A stretch of 64,000 bases of DNA from Pseudomonas cannabina (GCF_900100365.1 NZ_FNKU01000001.1:2108001-2172000); one strand, 5' to 3'. Shown: positions 18,375 through 27,363, counted from the stretch's first letter. Notes: generated by a model not told the origin, from the letters alone. Numbers and translations: made by a program.

Positions 18375-19291
18375 GGACGTGCTCCCTGCGCGGGTTCGCG
18401 CTCCCAGATGTACATGGTGGCCGGAACCGGCTCCCAGACTTTGGCGTTTTCGATCCCCGGCAGGCTGGACAGCGCCTGATATTCCGAGGCCATGGCGACG
18501 TAATCGTCAGTTTCGGCAAGAATGGCCGGCTTGCAGGCAATCGGGTCGCGAATCACCGCAAAACCGTTGCGTGTGCCGATGGCAAAGGTGAAGAAGCCAT
18601 CAAGGTCTTCCAGCGACTTGTCGAGCGCCTGTTTGAGGCTGTCGCCCTGTTGCAGACGCCAGGCCAGATAACCTGCGGCCACTTCGGTGTCGTTGTCGGT
18701 TTCGAAATGAATGCCTTCGCGGCGCAGGTTCTGGCGCAGGCGAAAATGATTGGACAGCGAGCCGTTGTGTACCAGGCACAGGTCGGAGCCGGTGGAAAAC
18801 GGGTGACTGCCTTCCATGGTCACCGCGCTTTCAGTAGCCATGCGGGTGTGGCCAATAATGTGGCTGCCCTTCATCGACGCGAGGCCGAAGCGGGTGGAAA
18901 TCTCCCTCGGCAGGCCCATGCCCTTGAGAATCTCGATGCTCTGCCCGGCGCTCATGATGCGCACGCTCGGTGCCAGTTCGGCCAGCGCAGCGCGCACCGG
19001 AGCTTCGTCTGCCTGAATCTTCAGCACCACGGCGCTGGCATTCTGAAACCAGTCCAGCGGTGCATTCAACTTGCCTTCCAGCGCCGCTATCAGCGCCTTG
19101 AAATCATACGGTTCAGTAGTGGCCTGCAAGGTCAGCTTGACCCAGCCATCCGCCACTTCATCGCCATAAATCGCAAACCCGGCACTGTCTGGTCCACGGT
19201 CCGTCATGGCCTCAAGCATCGGCTCGAACAGCTTGCCGAGCTGCGACTCCAGCGCCGGGTTTTTCAGGTACAAACCAACGATTCCGCACAT
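18371..19291 (-). CDS. glxB: Class II glutamine amidotransferase subunit (GlxB/MgsA type)
   Basis: This 306-residue N-terminal-nucleophile glutaminase begins MCGIVGLYL, so Cys2 becomes the catalytic N-terminus after Met removal. It carries the expected GHTRMAT and HNGSLSN motifs and a long tail. It would release ammonia (or methylamine from gamma-glutamylmethylamide) for the GlxD site. The ATG at 19291 was chosen because only it gives the MCGIVG N-terminus; an upstream start adds eight residues. The gap to glnT holds a long inverted repeat. Confidence 0.9.
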   Translation of the reverse strand: MCGIVGLYLKNPALESQLGKLFEPMLEAMTDRGPDSAGFAIYGDEVADGWVKLTLQATTEPYDFKALIAALEGKLNAPLDWFQNASAVVLKIQADEAPVRAALAELAPSVRIMSAGQSIEILKGMGLPREISTRFGLASMKGSHIIGHTRMATESAVTMEGSHPFSTGSDLCLVHNGSLSNHFRLRQNLRREGIHFETDNDTEVAAGYLAWRLQQGDSLKQALDKSLEDLDGFFTFAIGTRNGFAVIRDPIACKPAILAETDDYVAMASEYQALSSLPGIENAKVWEPVPATMYIWEREPAQGARP

Positions 19292-19305
19292 AAGCCTCAC
19301 CTTTC

Positions 19306-19422
19306 GGAGCGGCAAGTTTCAAGCTGCAAGCCGCAAGCTAAAAAACCAACCGCATAGACAGAAAAATTTAAGTACGCCGCAATCCAGCTTCTGCTTGCAG
19401 CTTGAAAACTTGCAGCTGCTCC
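19306..19422. repeat. Long imperfect inverted repeat between glnT and glxB
   Basis: The left arm 19306-19339 (starting GGAGCGGCAAGTTT) and the right arm 19385-19422 (ending GCAGCTGCTCC) are imperfect reverse complements over about 35 bases, with an AT-rich spacer. It belongs to the same family as the stem-loop at 22921-22959. Within the transcript it would fold into a stable stem just upstream of the glxB ribosome site and could lower or punctuate expression of glxBCD relative to glnT. Confidence 0.75.
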
Positions 19423-19423
19423 A

Positions 19424-20758
19424 CTAAAAGAATTCGATATAGCGCTTCACTTCCCAGTCGCTCACGTGGCGGCTGTATTCCACCCATTCCATGCGTTTGA
19501 GGCGGATAAACTCGCTGACAATTTCATCACCCAGCACTTCGGCGAACAACGGGTCGGCTTCCAGCGCATCGCAGGCTTCCTTGAGCGATTGCGGCAGGGT
19601 CTTGATGCCCCGTGCGGCGATTTCTTCCAGACTCAGTTTGTAAAGGTTCTCGTTGCAGACGTGATCGATTTCCAGCTGTCGGTCGATGCCGTCCAGCCCC
19701 GCGGCGATGATTGCGGCTCTGACCAGATACGGATTGCAGCCGGCGTCCGGCAGACGGAATTCCAGGCGGCCATACGGCACACGAACCATCGCCGAGCGAT
19801 TGTTCGCGCCAAAGGCAATGAAGGCCGGTGCCCATGTCGCGCCGGACAGCGAATTGCCGACCACCAGGCGTTTGTAGGAATTGACCGTGGGCGCGGCGAA
19901 GGCACACAGCGCAGGGCCGTGGGCCAGCAGTCCGGCCGCGAAGTGATAGGCCATTTTCGACAGGCCCATGCCGCTCGGGTCGCTGGCGTCGTGGAACAGA
20001 TTCTTGTTGCTGGCGCTGGCAATCGACAGGTGAAAGTGCATGCCATTGCCGGCACGCTTGGGGTCTGGCATGGGCATGAACGAGCAGATCATGCCCATGT
20101 CATTGGCGATCTCGCCGGCAGCCATGCGGAAGAACGTGAAGCGGTCCGCCGATTCCATGGCGTCGCTGTAGGTGTAATTGATCTCGAACTGGCCGTTGGC
20201 GTCTTCGTGATCGATCTGATAGATGTCGAAACCCACTGGCTGCAAGGCTTCAGTCAGGCGCTCGAGGAATTCCCGCGAGCGCGACAGGCCTTTGTAGTCG
20301 TAGCACGGTTTGTCGAGGGTATCGCTGGCGTCGACCATTTGCAGGCTGCCGACAGCATCGCGCTTGAACAGGCTGAACTCGGGCTCCAGCCCAGTGTTCA
20401 GGGTCCAGCCTCGCTGGCTGAGGCGTTCGACCTGCTTTTGCAATACATAACGGCTGTCATAGGGCCAGGGTTTGCCCTCCACATGGCCGATGCACACCAC
20501 CCGCCCATAGCCCGGCTGCCACGGCACCGGGGTCAGCGAAGCCAGATCGCCCTTGGCCATGAAATCAGGGCCATGAGGTTCCATGCCCATGCCACAAATG
20601 GCGAACCCGGCAAAACCGGCACCGTCTTCGGCAACCATCTCCAGGCCGGACACAGGGACCGATTTGGTCTTCGACGAGCCATGAATATCTACGAACTGAG
20701 CCAGCACGTACTTGATGCCGTGCTGTTCGATCAGACGCTGTGTTTCGGGTGGCAACAT
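19424..20758 (-). CDS. glnT: Type III glutamine synthetase-like ligase (GlnT / GmaS family)
   Basis: This 444-residue protein has the GS N-terminal beta-grasp (about residues 10-100, [14 protein letters not shown]) and catalytic domain, with the GS signatures [29 protein letters not shown] and [15 protein letters not shown]. It ligates glutamate with ammonia or, in the closely related GmaS, with methylamine. The length fits both GlnT and gamma-glutamylmethylamide synthetase. AGGAG lies 9-13 bases before the ATG at 20758. It is first in a presumed glnT-glxBCD operon and is preceded by a sigma54 promoter and an NtrC-like site. The substrate remains open. Confidence 0.9.
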   Translation of the reverse strand: MLPPETQRLIEQHGIKYVLAQFVDIHGSSKTKSVPVSGLEMVAEDGAGFAGFAICGMGMEPHGPDFMAKGDLASLTPVPWQPGYGRVVCIGHVEGKPWPYDSRYVLQKQVERLSQRGWTLNTGLEPEFSLFKRDAVGSLQMVDASDTLDKPCYDYKGLSRSREFLERLTEALQPVGFDIYQIDHEDANGQFEINYTYSDAMESADRFTFFRMAAGEIANDMGMICSFMPMPDPKRAGNGMHFHLSIASASNKNLFHDASDPSGMGLSKMAYHFAAGLLAHGPALCAFAAPTVNSYKRLVVGNSLSGATWAPAFIAFGANNRSAMVRVPYGRLEFRLPDAGCNPYLVRAAIIAAGLDGIDRQLEIDHVCNENLYKLSLEEIAARGIKTLPQSLKEACDALEADPLFAEVLGDEIVSEFIRLKRMEWVEYSRHVSDWEVKRYIEFF

Positions 20759-20860
20759 GAGCTTGTCTCCTGGCATGGGCAAAACGTTTCAGGGAGGAAC
20801 CGCGGTTTCACCGCCTGCCGAGTTATATTCCGAACAGGAAAGTTACCTTCCCATTAGGAA

Positions 20861-20877
20861 TGCAAAGCGCTTGCCAA
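20861..20877 (-). promoter_or_regulatory. Sigma54 (-24/-12) promoter of glnT
   Basis: The minus strand reads TTGGCAAGCGCTTTGCA. GG and GC are ten bases apart, and the match to TTGGCACGNNNNTTGCW differs at one conserved position. It would give a leader of about 90 nt before glnT. It fits control by RpoN under nitrogen limitation. Confidence 0.85.
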
Positions 20878-21005
20878 TCCACGATCCCAGCCACTTCGAA
20901 ATGCGCAGCTAGCGCAATCCCGCTGCCTGCATGGGTTATTTTTGTGGGAAGCTTGTTTCCTTCAGGGAATAATCCGTAACGCCAGCTACGCTTGCAGAGA
21001 TAGAA

Positions 21006-21022
21006 CGCACATTCCCAGTGCG
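21006..21022. promoter_or_regulatory. NtrC-type binding site upstream of glnT
   Basis: CGCAC-ATTCCCA-GTGCG matches the GCAC-N7-GTGC pattern of NtrC sites such as those at glnA. It is centred about 145 bp upstream of the sigma54 promoter, a usual enhancer distance, and lies just in front of the divergent XRE-cupin gene. A second, looser palindrome, TGCGC-AGCTA-GCGCA, is at 20902-20916. Confidence 0.75.
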
Positions 21023-21058
21023 AAATAAAAATTATTGAACGGAAACCGTGCACAGTCG

Positions 21059-21664
21059 ATGAATATGCCGAACGAACCCCATCCCAAATTGAAGCTCGAG
21101 CAGTACCTGGGCATTCAGATCAAGCGCCAGCGCCAGGCGCAGGAGCTGAAACTGGCCGATGTCGCGCGTATCGCCGGGATCAGTCAGGGCATGTTGAGCA
21201 AGATCGAGAACGCGCAGGTGTCCACCAGCCTCGACAACCTCAGCCGCCTGTGCGACGTGCTGGGCATGCCCATGTCAAAGCTGTTCAGCCAGTACGACCA
21301 GCAAGGCAGCAGCGCGCTGCTGGTCAAGGCCGATGAAGGGCTGGAGGTGGTCCGGCGCGGCACCGAGAAAGGCCACACCTATCACCTGCTCAACCACACC
21401 CGTGGGCCGAAGAAGAGTTTCGAGGCATACATGGTGACGATGGACGATGCCAGCGAGGAGTTTCCGACCTTCTCGCACCCCGGCACCGAGTTTCTGCACT
21501 TGCTGGAAGGCGAGCTGATTTACCGGCACGGCAATCAGCTGTACCCGATGCAGGCCGGTGACAGCCTGACCTTCGACGGCGACATCCCGCACGGCCCCGA
21601 GCAACTGGTGCAAGTGCCGATCAAGCTGCTGTCGATCATGAACTACGGTGCGCAGGGGGATTGA
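21059..21664 (+). CDS. XRE-family regulator with C-terminal cupin
   Basis: This 201-residue regulator has an N-terminal helix-turn-helix (about residues 18-70, LKLADVARIAGISQGMLSKIENAQVS) and a C-terminal cupin sensor domain (about 120-190, FSHPGTEFLHLLEGELIYRHG). Such proteins usually control neighbouring amine or amino-acid genes. It is divergent from glnT and shares its control region, so it probably regulates the glnT-glxBCD unit. The ATGs at 21059 and 21065 both lack a strong ribosome site. Confidence 0.88.
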   Translation: MNMPNEPHPKLKLEQYLGIQIKRQRQAQELKLADVARIAGISQGMLSKIENAQVSTSLDNLSRLCDVLGMPMSKLFSQYDQQGSSALLVKADEGLEVVRRGTEKGHTYHLLNHTRGPKKSFEAYMVTMDDASEEFPTFSHPGTEFLHLLEGELIYRHGNQLYPMQAGDSLTFDGDIPHGPEQLVQVPIKLLSIMNYGAQGD

Positions 21665-21675
21665 ACTCAGGCGGG

Positions 21676-21703
21676 AGGCGGCACACCTTTCAGCATGCCG
21701 CCT
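21676..21703. terminator. Hairpin between converging genes
   Basis: The 8-bp stem AGGCGGCA/TGCCGCCT lies between the stop codons of the XRE-cupin gene and the converging acyltransferase-like gene. It lacks a T run, so termination would be weak or factor-dependent. Confidence 0.45.
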
Positions 21704-21712
21704 GTGCAGCAG

Positions 21713-22879
21713 TTACAAATACTTCAGCCAGCTGATATCCCGGCGACGCGCCTTGAGTGCGGAGAACCAGCGCACGGCCGGAAACAGCACCACGGCCAAT
21801 ATGACCGACGTCAACCAGACGCCCCACATGTGGTCGAAGCCGAAGTATTTGCCCTGATTCGCACCCCAGATAGCCAGCGCGATCAGGTACAGAATCTTCA
21901 GCACGTACAGATGCAGCAAGTAGAAAAACATCGGTGCTGAACCGAGTACCACCAGCGGCCGCAACCAGCTTTTCTCTTGACTGCGCTCGAATGCGATCAG
22001 GATCAGCATGCCGATGCCCAGCGTCAGGCTGATGAACAGCAGCGATGGCGGGTACTTGGTGATGTTGAAAAAGCTCATGACCGTTTGCATGGTCGTCTCG
22101 CCAACGCTCCACGGCTTTTCGCCATAGCCATTGATCATGCGCAGCACCAGGAAGCCCAGCAGCGCACCCAGCCCGCAGGCCCACAGATTTTTCCGACGCT
22201 TTGCCGCGTCAAAACCCGCCACAAACCAAGGCCCGGCCGCGTAGCCCAGCGCGATGATGCCGATCCACGGCAACAACGGGTAGGACGTGCGGAAGCGCAG
22301 GTTATCGGACACCTCGATCCAGCCACGATCATGCAGAATCGCCCACGGAATGTGCATGGCCGACTCGACGCCGAAATGCAGTGAGTCCAGCAGGTTGTGC
22401 CCGGCAATGATCACTACACCGATGACCACCAGCGCCCAGCGCGGCAGGTACACCATCAGCGACAGCGCCACCATGCTCAGGCCGATAGCCCAGATCACCT
22501 GCAGGTAGATGACGGTTGGCGGGAACTCGAAGGTCCAGGCGAAGCTCACCAGGGTGAATTCCAGCGCGATCAGAAACAGCCCGCGCTTGAGCAGGAACGC
22601 CGAAACGTCGCTTTTACCCTGGTACTTCTCGCCATACAGATACGCCGAAAGCCCGGTCAACAGCACGAACAGCGGCGCACACAAATGCGCCAGCGTGCGG
22701 CTGAAGAACAGCGCCGGCTCAGTGGCCGTGATGTCCATGGGGTCCAGCACCTGCCGGTGCAGAAAGAACGTTTCCCGCACATGGTCCAGCAACATGAAAA
22801 GGATAATCAGCCCGCGCAGAGCATCAATCGAGCGAAGCCGGGAGGCCGGCGCCCGGGTGGGTTGAACAGCTGTTGTCAT
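21713..22879 (-). CDS. DUF1624 / heparan N-acetyltransferase-like membrane protein
   Basis: This 388-residue polytopic membrane protein has about ten predicted helices. The N-terminal motif RLRSIDALRGLIILFMLLDHVRETFF is typical of the DUF1624/YeiB-like acyltransferase-3-related superfamily; the DALRG and DH residues are its signature. It could transfer an acyl group across the membrane, but the substrate is not known. It appears monocistronic, with REP-like stem-loop DNA upstream. Confidence 0.82.
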   Translation of the reverse strand: MTTAVQPTRAPASRLRSIDALRGLIILFMLLDHVRETFFLHRQVLDPMDITATEPALFFSRTLAHLCAPLFVLLTGLSAYLYGEKYQGKSDVSAFLLKRGLFLIALEFTLVSFAWTFEFPPTVIYLQVIWAIGLSMVALSLMVYLPRWALVVIGVVIIAGHNLLDSLHFGVESAMHIPWAILHDRGWIEVSDNLRFRTSYPLLPWIGIIALGYAAGPWFVAGFDAAKRRKNLWACGLGALLGFLVLRMINGYGEKPWSVGETTMQTVMSFFNITKYPPSLLFISLTLGIGMLILIAFERSQEKSWLRPLVVLGSAPMFFYLLHLYVLKILYLIALAIWGANQGKYFGFDHMWGVWLTSVILAVVLFPAVRWFSALKARRRDISWLKYL

Positions 22880-22920
22880 GAAAGATTCAGGTCCATTGTT
22901 GGGGGTTGCCGATTGTTTGG

Positions 22921-22959
22921 AGCGGCAAGCCTCAAGCTTTTAGCTTGTAACTTGCCGCT
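22921..22959. repeat. REP-like stem-loop (AGCGGCAAG family)
   Basis: AGCGGCAAG (22921-22929) pairs with CTTGCCGCT (22951-22959), and inside it CAAGCT pairs with AGCTTG. This gives a 15-bp stem with one small internal loop. It lies just after the carbonic-anhydrase-like gene and may protect or end the folE2 transcript. Confidence 0.8.
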
Positions 22960-22967
22960 AAGCTGCT

Positions 22968-23528
22968 TCAAAACTCGTTCTGCAAGGCCTTGTAGCCGCG
23001 CACCAGGTCGATGTTGGTGTGCGCCACGTCTTCGGAAAACTCCGACGCCGAAATGCTCACCGGCGGAAATTGCGAGAGATCGGTAGTGGGCCCTATCCGG
23101 GTGGTGGACGGCACGTAGAAATTCTCCGGCAAATCACGCCCGTCGACCACCGAGTTGTGGCGCACCACGCTGTCGTTGCCGACCTGGCAGTTGAACACCA
23201 CACTGTTGAAGCCGATGAACACGTGATCACCGACCATGCAAGGTCCGTGCACGATGGAGCGGTGGGCAATCGAGGTGAACTCGCCAATGGTCACCGCAGC
23301 CCCGGATTTGGAATGAATGACCACGCCGTCCTGGATGTTGGAATTGGCACCGATGACAATCGGCTCCATGTCGCCACTGGCATCGACTTCGTCGGCGCGG
23401 ATCACCGCGTACGGGCCGACGAACACGTTGTCCTTGATGATCACCTTGCCGCAGATGATCGCGGTGTTGTCGATGTAGGCAGACTCGGCGATAACCGGCA
23501 AATGGCCAGACGGATTTTTACGGATCAC
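22968..23528 (-). CDS. Gamma-carbonic anhydrase-like hexapeptide protein
   Basis: This 186-residue left-handed beta-helix protein of the gamma-class carbonic anhydrase family has hexapeptide turns throughout. The three metal-ligand histidines expected of the family are present (His72 in VVIHSKS, His89 and His94 in AHRSIVHG). It lies 11 bp after folE2 and behind the same Zur box. In pseudomonads such genes belong to the zinc-starvation set, where a paralog able to use another metal would stand in for a zinc carbonic anhydrase. That role is inferred from context. Confidence 0.88.
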   Translation of the reverse strand: MIRKNPSGHLPVIAESAYIDNTAIICGKVIIKDNVFVGPYAVIRADEVDASGDMEPIVIGANSNIQDGVVIHSKSGAAVTIGEFTSIAHRSIVHGPCMVGDHVFIGFNSVVFNCQVGNDSVVRHNSVVDGRDLPENFYVPSTTRIGPTTDLSQFPPVSISASEFSEDVAHTNIDLVRGYKALQNEF

Positions 23529-23539
23529 GGTAGGAAGCC

Positions 23540-24445
23540 TCAGGACAGGTAGTTGGAGGTCTGCGCGGCTGCATCGTGGGGATGCAGGCTTTCGAAGTGA
23601 CGCACACTGACGCTGGAGGCTGCGTAGTGGCCCTCAAGCGCCTGCTGGATCTTGCGTGCAGCATCTTCGACGTACATCAGGTTCTGGCCATTGAGCCGGG
23701 CGAAAGCCTGCTCGTCGGCGCGCTTGACGGCGGTCTGCACCGGCGTACCCAGCGCCTGCTCGACGGCATCGATCAGCGCCATCAGGCCCAGTTCGCTGGC
23801 CTGCTCGGCCGCCCGCACGCGCACCGTTGCCACACTGCGCTGGCTGTGCGGTGTGGCGTACGAAGCGTTTTCCCGCAGCCAGGCCGCGACCTGCATCCGG
23901 TCGACAAACGACTGCCGGCCAAAGCGTGCGGCAAATGCCTCTTCCAGCAGTTGTCGAGACAGCGCCGCCGAGCACGGGCAAGTGGACGAATAGGTGATGT
24001 CGGCAGAGACGTCGAGACACAAACGCCCTGCCCGCCAGATGGCCTCAAGCCTGACCGGATAGGACTTCCAGCCGCTCAGCCCTTCGGTGATCAGCGCCGG
24101 ACGACGGCACAACAGATTGAAGGTCAGCGTGATGCGTGCGCCGCTGGAGTGGCAATCGGCGTGGCTCTCGACCATCGCCTCCAGCAGCGCAGACAAGGAG
24201 TCGGGCGTGAGTAATTGATGCTCGGCAAAACCGTCAAGCAGTCGGTAGAGCCGCGACATGTGAATGCCCTTGACGCTCGGATCGGCCAGGTCGACCTGCA
24301 GGTCCGCGTAGGCATGCACTGGATGTGTAGCACCCGGCTCGCCCAGCATCAGCGGCACTTCGACGCCTTGCATGCCGACCCAGTCGAGTGCGATCAGGGC
24401 CGAGGACACTTCCGTCAGGGCAACGTCTGGGAGGGGGCTGTTCAT
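23540..24445 (-). CDS. folE2: GTP cyclohydrolase FolE2 (type IB)
   Basis: This 301-residue GTP cyclohydrolase IB makes dihydroneopterin triphosphate for folate and does not strictly need zinc. The core contains the conserved Cys in STCPCSAALS and the HADCHSSGARI region. The ATG at 24445 is used because it gives the MNSPLPDVAL start; the upstream alternative at 24511 would run into the promoter. A Zur-type operator lies 90 bp upstream. FolE2 is a classic replacement for the zinc enzyme FolE under zinc limitation. Confidence 0.92.
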   Translation of the reverse strand: MNSPLPDVALTEVSSALIALDWVGMQGVEVPLMLGEPGATHPVHAYADLQVDLADPSVKGIHMSRLYRLLDGFAEHQLLTPDSLSALLEAMVESHADCHSSGARITLTFNLLCRRPALITEGLSGWKSYPVRLEAIWRAGRLCLDVSADITYSSTCPCSAALSRQLLEEAFAARFGRQSFVDRMQVAAWLRENASYATPHSQRSVATVRVRAAEQASELGLMALIDAVEQALGTPVQTAVKRADEQAFARLNGQNLMYVEDAARKIQQALEGHYAASSVSVRHFESLHPHDAAAQTSNYLS

Positions 24446-24535
24446 GGTGTCGGTCGTCTCGCTGGCAAACTTCGCCGCAGGGGGCGAAGCGTAATGTTGG
24501 CGGCATGACAACGCAGAGCGCGCAACCGCTAATTC

Positions 24536-24548
24536 GTTACACTATAAC
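24536..24548. promoter_or_regulatory. Zur box upstream of folE2
   Basis: GTTACACTATAAC fits the Zur core GTTATANTATAAC at all but about two positions, is followed by AT as in known boxes, and lies in an otherwise GC-rich leader. Zur with zinc would repress the folE2/carbonic-anhydrase pair. Confidence 0.8.
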
Positions 24549-24618
24549 ATCATAGTCGCCAACATCATCAAGCCTACATGCAGGGCGTTGTTGCCTGCCC
24601 GTTTACGTGAGAGACACT

Positions 24619-25527
24619 TCAGGTCTTTGCCAGCTCGTCGATCAGAAAATCCCGGAACGCCGCGACCGCTGCCGGCAGGTTGCGCCCCGCCATGCTTTGC
24701 AGCTCGATACGCCGCGCTTTCATGCCTTCATCGCTGATCGGCAGGGATTTGAGCTGCTTTTCGTGCACGCGCTTGTCCAGGGTCATTTCGCTGGACAGGC
24801 TGATCCCGCCCTCCTCGCTGACGAATCTGAGTAGCGAACCGATGTAGTTGCTGGTCAGCACCGGGTCGAACATCAGGCCCTGCACGCCGCAGCAGATGTC
24901 GAACAACTGGCGCAACGTCGTGTCGGTGTTGGTCAGCGCGATGGCGTAAGGCTGCAACTCGGCCAGGGTGACCTCTTTGCGCGACGCCAGCGGGTGATTG
25001 TGGCTGACCACCGCGCAGATGGCGCCGCTGTGAATGTGCTCGACCTTGATTTCGTTCTGCGGCGTCAGGCTGAACGTCAGGCACAGGTCGGCATCGCCCG
25101 AGCGCACCCGTTCGGTGGCTTGGGCCGGGGCGCAGACCTCCATCGAGAAATGAATGCCCTGATACACCTGCCGGAACCGCGCGATGCACTGCGGCAGGAA
25201 ATCCAGCGCGAAACCCTCCGAGCAGGCGATGCGCACATGGCCGCGCTGCAAGCCTTGCAATTCGGTGATTTCCAGCACCACCTGCTCGGCCTCCAGCTGG
25301 GATTTGCGCGCATAGGCCGCCAGACGAATGCCCGCTTCGCTGAGCATCATGCCCCGCGCCTGGCGCTCGAACAGCAGCGCATCCAGCTCGCGTTCCAGCT
25401 TGCTGATCTGCCGACTGACCGCCGACGACGCCACATTGAGGCGGATCGACGCCTCGCTGATCGATCCGCAACGTGCCACTTCGAGGAAATAGCGCAAAGC
25501 CGTGGATTGCACGCCGTAAAGTTGCAT
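24619..25527 (-). CDS. LysR-family regulator of the peptide-transport cluster
   Basis: This 302-residue LysR regulator has an N-terminal winged helix (residues about 5-65, ALRYFLEVARCGSISEASIRLNVASSAVSRQISKLERELDALLFER) and a periplasmic-binding-like effector domain (about 90-295). It is transcribed divergently from the ABC-transporter genes beginning at 25741, so it most likely activates them. The effector, perhaps a peptide or amide, is unknown. Confidence 0.9.
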   Translation of the reverse strand: MQLYGVQSTALRYFLEVARCGSISEASIRLNVASSAVSRQISKLERELDALLFERQARGMMLSEAGIRLAAYARKSQLEAEQVVLEITELQGLQRGHVRIACSEGFALDFLPQCIARFRQVYQGIHFSMEVCAPAQATERVRSGDADLCLTFSLTPQNEIKVEHIHSGAICAVVSHNHPLASRKEVTLAELQPYAIALTNTDTTLRQLFDICCGVQGLMFDPVLTSNYIGSLLRFVSEEGGISLSSEMTLDKRVHEKQLKSLPISDEGMKARRIELQSMAGRNLPAAVAAFRDFLIDELAKT

Positions 25528-25626
25528 CGATGCTCCTGCGTTGCCTTTTCAGCAATGAAAGGTTCGAAATATTGTGCTTGTGGCATTGATACGCTTTGCC
25601 TAGAGTCGTGTCGAGGCCCGCTACCC

Positions 25627-25647
25627 GATCAGCAAAAAGTTCTGATC
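25627..25647. promoter_or_regulatory. Inverted repeat in the lysR / transporter control region
   Basis: GATCAG and CTGATC are separated by 9 bp. This is a plausible LysR target in the 213-bp divergent region, although it does not show the classic T-N11-A arrangement. The call is weak. Confidence 0.35.
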
Positions 25648-25740
25648 AGAAAAAAACCAGAGCCTCGCTAGTCATTCCCTTTTCGCATTTGCGCCCCACT
25701 GCCCTTTGATATATCCACTTTGCCTTAGGGAGACGACGGC

Positions 25741-27261
25741 ATGGGCATCAAGGGTTTCGCTCGCAGCATCGCGCTATTGAGCCTGTTCAGCAGTTTTTCC
25801 GCCCTGGCAGGCAAGGCCGACGACACGCTGGTCTACGCCTCCGACAGTGAGCCGGAAAACATCAGCCCCTATCACAACGACTTGCGCGAAGGCGTGATTC
25901 TCGGTCGCCTGATCTGGGACAATCTGGTCTATCGCAACCCTGACAACGGCCACTATGAACCCATGCTGGCCACCCGCTGGAAACAGGTCGACGACACCAC
26001 TATCGATTTCCAGCTGCGCGAGGGCGTGAAGTTTCACAATGGCGACCCGTTCACCGCCGATGACGTGGTGTTCACCCTTAATTACGTCGTGTCGCCCGAC
26101 GCCAAAGTGGTCACGGTACAGAACGTCGACTGGATCAAGAGCGCCGAAAAGCTCGGTGACTACAGCGTCCGCCTGCACCTGAAAAAGCCTTTCCCGCCTG
26201 CGCTGGAATACCTGTCCAACGCCGTACCGATGTTTCCGAAAAAGTATTTCGAACAGTTCGGAATCGCCGGGTTCAGCCGTAAGCCGATTGGCACCGGGCC
26301 TTATAAGGTCACGGCCATCGCCACCGGCGAAGGCGTGAAGATGGACAAGAACCCCGACTACTTCAAGGACAGCCCGCAGGGCCAGCCGAAGATTGGTCAT
26401 ATCAACTTCCGGGTCATCGCCGACGCCGAAACGCGCCTGGCCGAGCTGATGACTGGCGGCATCGACTGGACCTGGCGCGTAGCCCCCGATCAGGCGGAAA
26501 ACCTCAAGGCCATGCCCAACCTGGTGGTCACCAGCGGCGCGACCATGCGCATCGGCTTTCTGATTCTCGACGCGCGCGGCACCTCCAGCGCCGATTCGCC
26601 GATGAAACACCTGAAAGTGCGTCAGGCGATCAATTACGCGATCAACCGCGACGGCCTTGCCTCGCAACTGGTCGGCGGCGAGAGCAAGCCGTTACAGGTC
26701 GCCTGCTACCCCGGCCAGTTCGGCTGTGACACCACGGCCGCCACGGTCTACAACTACGACCCGGCCAAGGCCAAAGCGCTGCTTGCCGAAGCCGGTTACC
26801 CGAACGGCTTCGAGACCGAAATCTTCGCTTATCGGGACCGGGACTACGTGGAAGCGATCATCGGCAACCTGCGCGCCGTGGGCATCAACGCCAAGCTGCG
26901 TTACCTGAAATACGCGGCCCTGCGTGACCAGCAGCGTGGCGGCAAGGTGCCGATGTCGTTCCAGGCCTGGGGCTCGTTCTCGATCCTCGACACCTCGGCC
27001 TCGGCCGGCACCTGGTTCAAGGGCAACCCCGACGACAACATCAAAGACCCGCAGGTCCAGGGCTGGCTGCAGACCGCCGACAACGCGCTGGACCCGCAAG
27101 TGCGCAAGGACAACTACCGCAAGGCCTTGCAGCGCATCAGCGAGCAGGCGTACTGGGCACCGTTGTTCAACTACTCGATGAACTACGCCTACGTCTCGGA
27201 CCTGAACTTCAAGCCGTACCCGGACGAGCTGCCGCGCTTCGTGCTGTCGAGCTGGAAATAG
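25741..27261 (+). CDS. Dpp/Opp-type peptide-binding protein
   Basis: This 506-residue periplasmic solute-binding protein of family 5 (DppA/OppA) has an N-terminal signal peptide (cleavage about residues 23-24, after ALA) and family-5 motifs such as YEPMLATRWKQVDDTTIDFQLREGVKFHNGDPFTADDVVFT. It would deliver small peptides or related compounds to the permeases encoded next. It opens the transporter operon; the following permease starts about 100 bp downstream. Confidence 0.92.
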   Translation: MGIKGFARSIALLSLFSSFSALAGKADDTLVYASDSEPENISPYHNDLREGVILGRLIWDNLVYRNPDNGHYEPMLATRWKQVDDTTIDFQLREGVKFHNGDPFTADDVVFTLNYVVSPDAKVVTVQNVDWIKSAEKLGDYSVRLHLKKPFPPALEYLSNAVPMFPKKYFEQFGIAGFSRKPIGTGPYKVTAIATGEGVKMDKNPDYFKDSPQGQPKIGHINFRVIADAETRLAELMTGGIDWTWRVAPDQAENLKAMPNLVVTSGATMRIGFLILDARGTSSADSPMKHLKVRQAINYAINRDGLASQLVGGESKPLQVACYPGQFGCDTTAATVYNYDPAKAKALLAEAGYPNGFETEIFAYRDRDYVEAIIGNLRAVGINAKLRYLKYAALRDQQRGGKVPMSFQAWGSFSILDTSASAGTWFKGNPDDNIKDPQVQGWLQTADNALDPQVRKDNYRKALQRISEQAYWAPLFNYSMNYAYVSDLNFKPYPDELPRFVLSSWK

Positions 27262-27363
27262 GCTGATCGCGACGTCAATCGGTGACACCGGCTGCGATGC
27301 ATCTGAAGTGCCTTGCAGCGCCGGCCACCCACCCGTTACCCCTCGGACACAAGGTCACTTGCC

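Noticed and set aside
19466..20857. 463-codon frame opposite glnT
   Set aside because: Shadow of the glutamine synthetase-like gene.
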